64,000 nucleotides of DNA. It comes from Gnetum montanum. Its lineage: Eukaryota > Streptophyta > Gnetopsida > Gnetales > Gnetaceae. Where the stretch lies: NCBI GenBank assembly GCA_015680685.1, contig MNCI01030629.1, forward strand, positions 223,171-287,170, written 5' to 3'. Positions 56,796 to 64,000 of this stretch are shown piece after piece. Made by a program: the position numbers and the translations under genes. The notes below the pieces were generated by a model. That model was given only the letters and a program-made list of their open reading frames with translations, was not told the origin of the DNA and did no database searches. Each line of letters begins with the position of its first letter. Positions within the stretch are counted from its first letter, which is position 1.

Positions 56796-59700
56796 ATGTC
56801 ATACCCTCAACAGGTCATCATGAACCCCGCAAACACTACCGCTACAACCACTTAAGTCACCGACATGGTAGGCACCATGGCTGCCCAACAGCCCATCGTT
56901 CCGTAGCCAGCAGTACAACCCACAGCGGGGCCTCGCCGGTCCCTAAGGTTGCAAAGAAGAAACCCAACCTCTAACATTATAACCCAGGACCAGTACAACT
57001 TCATATGTGTGAAGATACAAGTTGGTCTGGCAGTAGATAGAGCCGAAATAGAGGTAAAGAGGCAGTACAAACTCTTCTACAGGGGGGACGTGAGTTAATC
57101 CCTTCCCCGTACGATATAATCCCTGTTTCGGATCAGTACTCAGAGCGCATCACACGACTTCTCCTGCAAAGGAGCTAGTCATTGGATCAGCCTGCAGTAG
57201 ATCTCTAACCAGAAGAGGAGGACGAGTTCGTTACCCAATTCGAACATGAAGACTCCTATCACACCCTTAGCCCACAAACACACATCAACCCCATGTTCCA
57301 TCCGGGCACAGGAGAAATCATGTCCCTCCAACCCCTCAAGTTCACCCAAGCGCAAGCACCTTCGTCGGAAACATCAGCGCTGGTTCATGTTCCTCCTCCA
57401 AGTGACCCGCAAATCAGTACACTCACTCTCGCTATCATCCCTGCAGCAGTAGCAAGATCATCCATGCAAGCACCACCCCCTCACAATAACGTGGGAGCAC
57501 CCTTCTCACCCCAAGTGATTGGGATGCCACATGTGATACCGGCATCTACGTCCGCTCACTATATCCCCCACATCCAAACACACGCGGCCCTTTCCGCCGC
57601 TGTAACCCAACATGGAGTTCCTCCACAAAACATGACCGAGCAATGGGCAGTGATGGGTGTGCCATCATATCAACCCTCTTACCACAATGTGCCACCCCAT
57701 ATGATTCCACCGGCCAACATTCCCCAAGTACAACCGCAACCGCCGCAACAACAACCCCTCGTTTACAATGTGCCATCCCTAGTGCCACCCACTATAAACG
57801 TGCCACAAGCACAACCGCTGACCACACAGCTTTCAGCCTTTCAACCTACCATCCAACAGTCCAACCTATACAATGTACCACAACCTCAAGCCGCTATGTC
57901 ACCTAGTGCCCAAGACTGGGCAGATGCTAGAAAATTGATGCAAGAACTAACTAATGAGGTCAAGCACCTCAAAACGGCTGCTGATGGAGAGCTGAAGGTA
58001 GTGGACTTCTATCACGATGACCCCATCAGCCCTTCCATCCCGCCTCTAACGTTGTCCAAAGGCATATCATTGCCCACACTAACTAAATATAATGGGGAAA
58101 CAAAACCCAATGCACATATTACAACGTTTAGGTTAGAATGCGCTTTACTCCAGGCATGGCCCCATGCCATTTTGCAAGTATTCCCTATGTCCCTCGCAGG
58201 GACAGCGTTTGATTGGTATCGGGCCTTGCCAAGGAATTCTATATTTTCCCTGGAAGAGCTGTTACACCAATTCGTGACCAGGTTCAAGTATAACTTGAAA
58301 CTTGAAGCAACACTGGACAACCTTATATAGGTTAAACAAGCCCCGCTAGAACCTGTGCAAAAATTTATCCAGAGGTGGAGCGCCGCTCTGAATGAGCTAC
58401 ATGAGCCAATCTCACAGACATATCTGCTCACCATTCTAAAGGGGGCTGTTAACGATTTATTCAAATCTAAGCTATATTACCTTAATGCGCAGAACCTTAA
58501 CCAAGCTTTTGTACAAATTAAAAATATAGAGGAGGCGGCTCAAAATAGCCACGATCCTGCGTATTTAGCTTTCAAAAATCAACATAGTAAAAAGGATAAA
58601 GGGAAGGCTAAAGCAACTATAGCGGCAATAGTAGAAACACAACAATAAAAAAAAACTGCCAATAGCCCCTACTAACTATACTAGACCTACTCCTGTCACT
58701 ACACCAGAATCATCATCATCGCAGAACCCAACACAAAACCGTACGAGAAACTTTAAGGGAAAGAACCCTCCCAATATACGCCACTACCTATGAAGCAATC
58801 CTAGCTATTCGATCAACTACTGAAAGCTGGATTAATGAAACATAAACAGTTATCCCCCGCGACCATCCAGAGACATGATCGGTTCTGTCAACTCTTTCAG
58901 AACCCAGGTCTAGCAACGCCGGATGAGCCTCTAGTGCCCAAAGGTTTTAGAATTGATCGCTTCTGCGACTATCATCAACGCAACGGGCACGACACATATT
59001 ACTATTTCACTCTGAAGCAGGACATACAACGAATGATTGACGAAGGCCAAATCACCTTTGATGAGGCCAACCTGGTCCAACCGCAGAATCAGGCTATGGG
59101 GGTGTATAAAGACCCTCTAAACACCAAAGAGGCGTTGTACGTTATCAACACAATCTGCTTTGATGATGAACCCGAGACACCTAACATTAACACCGTCTGC
59201 CCTGAATAGGAAAAACAAACACCTAACAAGCCGTTTGTAGTCCATGTTCCTTCCACTCCATCCACATCCTTGCCTCAACCACTGCGCGCCCCGCAACAAC
59301 CATATGTTGTCCGAGTGCCCTCGGCCGTAGCAACATCTAACACCCCAATTCACGAGAAACCATACGTGGCGCGTATACTGCCTGCTGTCACTCCCTCAAA
59401 TTTATCAGCCCCTCCTACTCGGTCGGCCCCTTTTGTAGTCCGAGTGCTACCCATAGTTGCAACAGCCGAGGTCCAACCTCTGCCCAAACCAACCCCATAC
59501 GTCGTTAGAATACCTGGAAGTCCTAATGTCTACCAAGCCTCCACCTTACAAACACAAGGTAAACCCAGTCCTTACATCATTAGGGTGTCTAGCCAATCTC
59601 CCGTCCAACCACATCCAATTGTCCAACCGTAACCTCACTCGACTACATACGTCGTACGAATCCCAAGGTAACCTGAGGCCTCAAAACCAACTCCACCCCC

Positions 59701-60060
59701 ATGCCACACACGAGAACACTTAGCAGATAGGCTTACATGTGAATGCGTGGAGAAGGAGCTTCAACGGTTAGTCGTAGGGCCACCTAAACCCACTCCACTC
59801 AACGCCGTACCCATGACGCCACCCAACAGTCAACCAAACGCTGGTAACGAGGGCGAACCATAAAAAAAAACTGATACGTCTAAAACAATGGCTCCGAGTA
59901 AAAACGATAGACCAGCGAAGCATGAAATAAAACTGTTGGGGCCAATGGACCCAGTCATCGCTGATACAAACGAGCCCAGCAGTAGAGATTTGGCAATGGC
60001 TTTAACACAAGTCACACAAGCACTCAAACAACACTTCGCTAAGCTTGTATGACTTAGTTC
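56796..60060 (+). pseudogene. gag of copy I with Pro-rich linker to protease
   Basis: The ATG at 56796 gives MSYPQQVIM. A frameshift lies at the G6 run at 57082-57087. After the Pro/Gln/His-rich N-terminal region, the longest open stretch (57293-58330) holds the Retrotrans_gag capsid from about 58066 (LPTLTKYNGET, FPMSLAGTAFDWYRALP, QFVTRFKYN), continuing after one stop at 58328 with 'FIQRWSAALNELHEPISQ'. Next come a basic linker, 'LLKAGLMKHKQLSP' (about 58817) and the Tat-type C-x2-H-x3-H block, CDYHQRNGHD, at about 58966. A [YF]VVR[VI]P repeat region follows. Nearly all stops are at positions where a C to T change in a Gln codon would explain them. Confidence 0.85.
59230..59670 (+). repeat. 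Protein-level repeat [YF]-V-[VA]-R-[VI]-P in the gag-protease linker
   Basis: Seven occurrences: PFVVHVPS, PYVVRVPS, PYVARILP, PFVVRVLP, PYVVRIPG, PYIIRVSS and TYVVRIPR, 15-40 residues apart and separated by Pro/Ser/Thr/Ala-rich spacers. As I recall, Tat-lineage polyproteins commonly carry one or two such blocks (PFVIEVP type) before the protease; here it is expanded. Confidence 0.8.
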
Positions 60061-61001
60061 TTACATCCCAAACACATCGTGAAGCTTTGGTACCCATGTT
60101 AACGTCGATCCCAGTAAGTGAGGACTTGCCCCCAAATGAACCCTCCATTCATGTGGTAATGTACTCGCCCTAAGGGGCAACTTCCAAACCACTAAGCTTC
60201 CACAACGATAACATTAAGGTGGATAAGAAAACAGGGGAGATAACAACAGCCCCCATGTTCATAACGATACGCATAAATTAGTTCAAGATACATAGGGTCC
60301 ATGTAGACGATGGAGCTGCCACAAACGTAGTACCATACCCCATCGTTGAACAACTAGGGTTGACGGAGTTAATCAAACCAACCGCAACTACATGTTTAAA
60401 ATCATTCAATAGGTCACGTGTGATGGTCAAAGACATAGTGACCTTAGACTTCATAGTAGGGGACCAGTTTCCCACGTCTGTCGACTTCGTAGTGGTTGAT
60501 GAAATGCCAGGATTCAACCTAATATTAGGAAGACCCTGGTTGAAAGCGGTCTCATCCCCTATACACCAGGAGATCCACCTACCTTATGAAGGTGGTGAAA
60601 TCATCATCTATGGGGAGGTTGCTACTCCCATCATTTCATCGTACATGGACATAGACCAAGGCTCAGAGGTCAAGCTCGAAGGGCCTAAACAACAACACGT
60701 ATGTAGACAACAACCGGTAGGTGTCAATCCTTTAAACACAGAACAAAATTCACCCAAAACAGAAACAGAAACACCTGCTCCTGACATTATACAAACACCT
60801 TCTCAGTTAGAAACTAACATAGAACTCGCCACAAATACTGAAACACCCAGAAACACTGACGCGGAAGCCACTCCCTCAGACGTCCCTTGGGCTGAATTAC
60901 CATTTAATGTGATCAGCGAAGGGGACGCTGAATACAGAATCATACCAATTGATACATTGCCTAACGTAAAAATAAAAAGAATCAAAAAACTATTAAAATA
61001 A
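60061..61001 (+). pseudogene. Aspartic protease of copy I
   Basis: After a frameshift near 60045 the reading continues with 'VLTSQTHREALVPML' and a stop near 60278. Then VHVDDGAATNVVPY at about 60299, where D-D-G-A is the Tat-type protease active site, followed by ILGRPWLKAV (about 60521), the standard end of the retropepsin fold. The open stretch 60360-61001 then has a Glu/Thr/Pro-rich tail (about residues 95-180) and ends 'IKRIKKLLK' with TAA. RT should begin here in a complete element but does not. The active-site residues look intact. Confidence 0.85.
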
Positions 61002-61351
61002 TACCATCATAGCCGGTCCAAAATGACGTTAAACTACAGTTGGTCCAAAATGACCTTAAACTAGATCACACACTTGTACTTTATTTTCCTCTTTTGTTTA
61101 TCATTACACTCCGATTTATCATCACATCCGTGCATTACTCAAGAAAAGAGAGAAATACAAACCAAAAAATTTTACATTGCCATGTCATGTTTGCAATTAA
61201 ACTCAAAATCAACAAAAAAAATGTGTTTCATACATGAAATAATATACAATTACAAGAGTTAACTAGTTTCATTCATCTAAATTTACAATTCCCATATAAA
61301 TTTGAGTCAGAGTAGTTTCATAATAGCACAAAATGATAAAACAAACTAAAA
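61002..61351. other. Spacer between convergent protease and antisense gene, with a 27-bp tandem repeat
   Basis: GGTCCAAAATGAC begins at 61015 and again at 61042; the two 27-bp units differ at a few bases. The rest is AT-rich with no RT or integrase remnants in any frame. It presumably contains the 3' ends of both transcripts. Confidence 0.6.
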
Positions 61352-64000
61352 CTAAGCATGTGGGACCGGAGGATCGTTCCCTTTGGATCCGCTTGCATCA
61401 GGGGGCCCCGCTCCACTGGGGCCAGCTTCTTGGACATCTTCACTGCCTTCATCCTGAAAATACAAAAAAAAAATCAATGTAAGAATAAGAGAGTGTCAAA
61501 AATTCAAACATTATTCAGCAAATCAATTTCATAATGACAAACTGCTTACCATAGGAGACTCTCCTAAGCCAAATTCCAGCCGACGGAGGATTTCCTCTTT
61601 CGAGACGCTTGTCCAGTCTGTCCCATCAAGGCCTAAGTCAACATCTGCCAAGGCCTTCCCCTTGTCAACGGATGACCAAGTGGGACGCTTTAGAGGGAAT
61701 TCGCCAATAGACACCTCCCCAGAAGCAGTTGTAATCACCCTTGTGGGTGATTCTATCTCGACAGTTGTATTTTGAGCGAAGGTATCGAAAGCAGAACGCA
61801 AACCCAAACCCTCCACAAACATTTCCAGTTGGTGTTTTTCAATAGAAACTTCCTTTAACGACTTCTTGTAATGGTGTTTGTGGTTCTTTTCGTCCTGACC
61901 CCACTTGTGTACCTTGGAAGCGAAAGCTTTCCAATCTTGACACTTGAGGTTCAGGAGATCTATTTGGGCTTTACGCTCTGCCATTCTCCGAGTCAGTGAC
62001 ACATGACGATTTAGTAGATTCCAATATCTGGTATACGTAACCTTGGATGTTCGCCAAGAGTGATCACCGCTTAGTTTAGCACCGGCGAACTCATACCGAG
62101 CCTTAAGATCATCACGTTCAACTGACAATTCGGAGACTTCCTTTTCCTTTGCTTGGACCTGCAGCCACAATTTTTCGACAGAACACCTACAGGTCCACAA
62201 TGACTTGGCGTTGTGCACAAGACCTTTCGCCACCTCCTCATAAACAGGTCTTGGCACCTGCTCCACTTCCGGGGAGAGTGTGGGTAAACTCTCTATGCTG
62301 ATGGTCTCAGAAGGGTCCCACCTTAGTTTGGCACCTATACATATGAAAAGATCAAATGCTAAGACAACAATAGGATGTGAAACTCTAAAACAACAAACGA
62401 TTCAAAAACGTTATACCTATTTCAGGGTGGGCCTCCTGAATTAGTTCAACAACTTCTTCTACGATTCCAGCCACAAAATCCATCTTACTTGGCATTTCTG
62501 TCCAAGTAAATGGCCCATGAGTGCGAGACGAACTAACCTCCGTGGTCCTTTCGGGAGAAACCATTTTCATAGGTACGTCCAGTCGCACTGTCCTGGTTTC
62601 GCTGCCCTCACCTGAAAGAATTGAAAATGCAAAAGTAGAACACCATGGAAATGACAACTAATGAAACAATATAAAATAAAATAAAAAGAAAACATACCGT
62701 GCCCCTTGTCACCTTCTGGGGGATCACCTAAGTCCAGCTTTCCCTTAAGAAAGCTATTGAACATTTGGTCGACGCCACCCTGGTCATCCAACGGTTCCGT
62801 TTCTGTGGTGTCTCCCTTCAACTCTTTCGTTCCTCCTCCCTGATCCTTCTCCACATTTTCCTCTTGACTGTTTTGCTCCGTGTTGGTTTCCTCCTCTTCA
62901 GTAATTGTCTCTAATGCCTACTTCCTCACTTCTCGAATCAAGTCCGAAGGTATCAGTGGCATGTAAGCAACCAAAGTAAAAATTATGAACAAAACAAAAA
63001 TAATAAAGCAATAAGTGTATGAAGTCTACTTACCAGGCATCTTGAATCGTATGCGCTTTACTCATGGCTTGTTCACGTTCGAGACCTCCTCGGTTGAGCG
63101 CTCGTGCTTTGTTAGCTTCCCCTTGGCCTTGCCAACGGTTTCTTTGATAACCCGTTCAGCTCTTCTCGCAGTGAGAGGCACATCATCTAGCTCTAATCCC
63201 AAACTATCGCGAGTGTGAACCAAGGTACCTGATGATCCCCCTGTCATAATAGACACAGATTCATCAATTCCCTCAGGAGGGTCTTGGGAATCAGCAACTT
63301 CAAACAAGTGATTGATCCACGGGCGGGATAGTTGACCCTGATCCCGTAGAACATACTTGTTGTCGGCGAGAACTACCAGGAACTCGGCTAAGCGGTGCAA
63401 GTAACCAGCAAAGAAAGTAAAGGTGAAGTGGGACTGTGCCTCGACATTCGAGCGCAATTGCACTATCTCCTTGTGCAGGCCCGACAACAAAAATTGGACC
63501 CAATTATAGCACGCTCCGGTTTCTAGGATAGTTCGCATGATGTGTACAGCTTCGACCCCAAGACTCCCCACCTGGGACAAGGATTTCAGGAATACTCGTG
63601 CCCTAAACAAGGGATATAGTTCATTCACTTCCTCAACTTTTGATTTCCCCTGCATTGGGAATCCCTTGGCACCCTTGGCCATGCCTAGCCAGCCCTCCAA
63701 CTCACGAACCGTTTGAAGCTCTTTATGAGCCCTGTCTAGAGCTACATTTATACCATCTGTCGGTACACCAAATAAGTTCGAAAAGAATTCAGGCGATAGA
63801 TGGAAAACAATCTTAACACCCTTAATCCGGGTGTTGTAGTGGGAGACAAACTCATTGAAAGAATCTACGATCCCGATCATTTCTGCTATCGATACATCAG
63901 GACTCGGGGTCGTGAAGAGCTCCATGAGGCTGACATTGTCTAAGCAGCGAACAATGGATGGCGAGGAATGGGTACGCAACCATTTTCGAGCCTTATTCAC
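61352..64000 (-). CDS. Antisense multi-exon gene of copy I; unknown protein with C-terminal coiled coil; 5' end outside window
   Basis: Exons (minus strand): E1 64000-63034 (open at the edge), E2 about 62960-62698, E3 62611-62417, E4 62334-61550, E5 61453-61352 (TAG). Introns 2, 3 and 4 have GT...AG ends (GTATGT...TTTCAG, GTATAA...TATAG, GTAAGC...TTTCAG), and all three joins keep one frame. E1 ends at a strong donor (CTG-GTAAGT), but an in-frame TGA at 63064 precedes it, and E2 has an in-frame TAG at 62920; the intron 1 acceptor is unclear. E1 encodes a helical domain of over 300 residues ('WLRTHSSPSIVRCLDNVSLM', 'GVPTDGIN'), then an acidic region (E2-E3) and a 150-residue heptad-rich segment in E4 (about 62190-61800). 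E5 is an acidic/Pro/Gly tail. I do not recognise the family; it is not RT, integrase or a known enzyme. Confidence 0.75.

Larger units (their letters stand above)
54955..64000 (+). mobile_element. Copy I: Tat/Ogre-like element with gag-protease and an antisense spliced gene; continues off the right edge
   Basis: Putative LTR (54955-56071), primer site, a motif-rich 5' leader, gag (from 56796) and protease (to 61001) on the +, then a convergent minus-strand gene (61352 to beyond 64000). RT, RNase H and integrase are absent. The gag carries the Tat-type block 'CDYHQRNGHDTYYYFTLKQDIQRMID' region near 58960. CpG dinucleotides are abundant, unlike in A-H, suggesting a recent insertion. Published Tat-lineage elements are known to carry extra ORFs in sense or antisense orientation near the 3' LTR, which supports one element rather than two. 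Confidence 0.7.

Noticed and set aside
57546-58464. Minus-strand ORFs of 80 and 150 codons opposite gag of copy I
   Set aside because: They lie fully opposite the conserved capsid reading; no motif or codon pattern supports them.
62385-62854. Two overlapping minus ORFs (90 and 95 codons) as separate genes
   Set aside because: They read through predicted introns; joined exons 2 and 3 give one continuous frame with canonical splice sites.
1-64000. Host plant genes, tRNA or rRNA genes
   Set aside because: No tRNA cloverleaf or rRNA block seen, and every recognisable protein domain belongs to a retroelement, except the antisense gene at 61352-64000, whose host origin cannot be excluded but is less likely.

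Overview
This 64 kb window is nuclear DNA of a land plant, almost certainly from a large, repeat-rich genome. I see no host gene, tRNA, rRNA or bacterial operon structure. Nearly all of it is a nested pile of decayed LTR retrotransposons. Most copies (called A to H here) are Ty3/gypsy elements of the Athila lineage. The signs are the RT motif FMDDFS followed by an 'EGIVLGHK' block, a gag zinc knuckle of the form C-x2-C-x3-H-x4-C, primer sites resembling the 3' end of tRNA-Asp, LTRs bounded by TGATGA...TCATCA, and an extra ORF (ORF3, the env-like position) between integrase and the 3' LTR.

Layout. 1-4511: copy A (+), protease and RT, with RNase H and integrase deleted, 3' leader and 3' LTR; it lies inside copy B. 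4512-9077: copy B (-), start of RT, protease, gag and 5' LTR; it lies inside copy C. 9078 to about 13090: copy C (-), gag and 5' LTR, the LTR split by a 1.0 kb 5'-truncated LINE with a 14-bp target duplication. About 13110-14525: copy D (+), gag only. 14526-23430: copy E (+), 5' LTR, gag-pro-pol, 3' leader and a truncated 3' LTR. 23528-28650 and 41579 to about 43000: copy F (+), split by the complete copy G (-), 28651-41578, which has two LTRs, gag, protease, RT-RNase H, integrase, a long 3' leader and a 2.5 kb ORF3. 43000-46788: poorly characterised AT-rich DNA with two diverged tandem repeats. 46789-49043: Ty1/copia element, LTR with a 24-bp minisatellite, tRNA-iMet primer site and gag-pro-integrase, cut by copy H. 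49044-54954: copy H (+), 5' LTR, gag and 3' leader with start of ORF3, but no pol.

At about 54955 the composition changes sharply to a more GC- and CpG-rich sequence. From here to the end is a younger Tat/Ogre-like element (copy I). Its presumed LTR and 5' leader are filled with a TACGC-type motif. They are followed by gag and protease on the + strand, no RT or integrase, and then a convergent, antisense gene of at least five exons that runs off the right edge.

How the parts fit: every Athila-type copy shows the same 3' plan. Integrase ends at a purine tract (AGTCATGGGGG). A 1.2-1.7 kb leader follows, then a second purine tract, then a splice-acceptor-like TGCAG abutting the ORF3 ATG, then a third purine tract and the LTR. 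Copies with a long ORF3 (F, G, H) also carry a ~0.3 kb block in the leader with LTR-U3-like motifs and a TATA box. Copies A and E, whose ORF3 is reduced to under 400 bp, lack that block. This suggests ORF3 has its own promoter. The antisense spliced gene of copy I and the U3-like block are the two most interesting observations.
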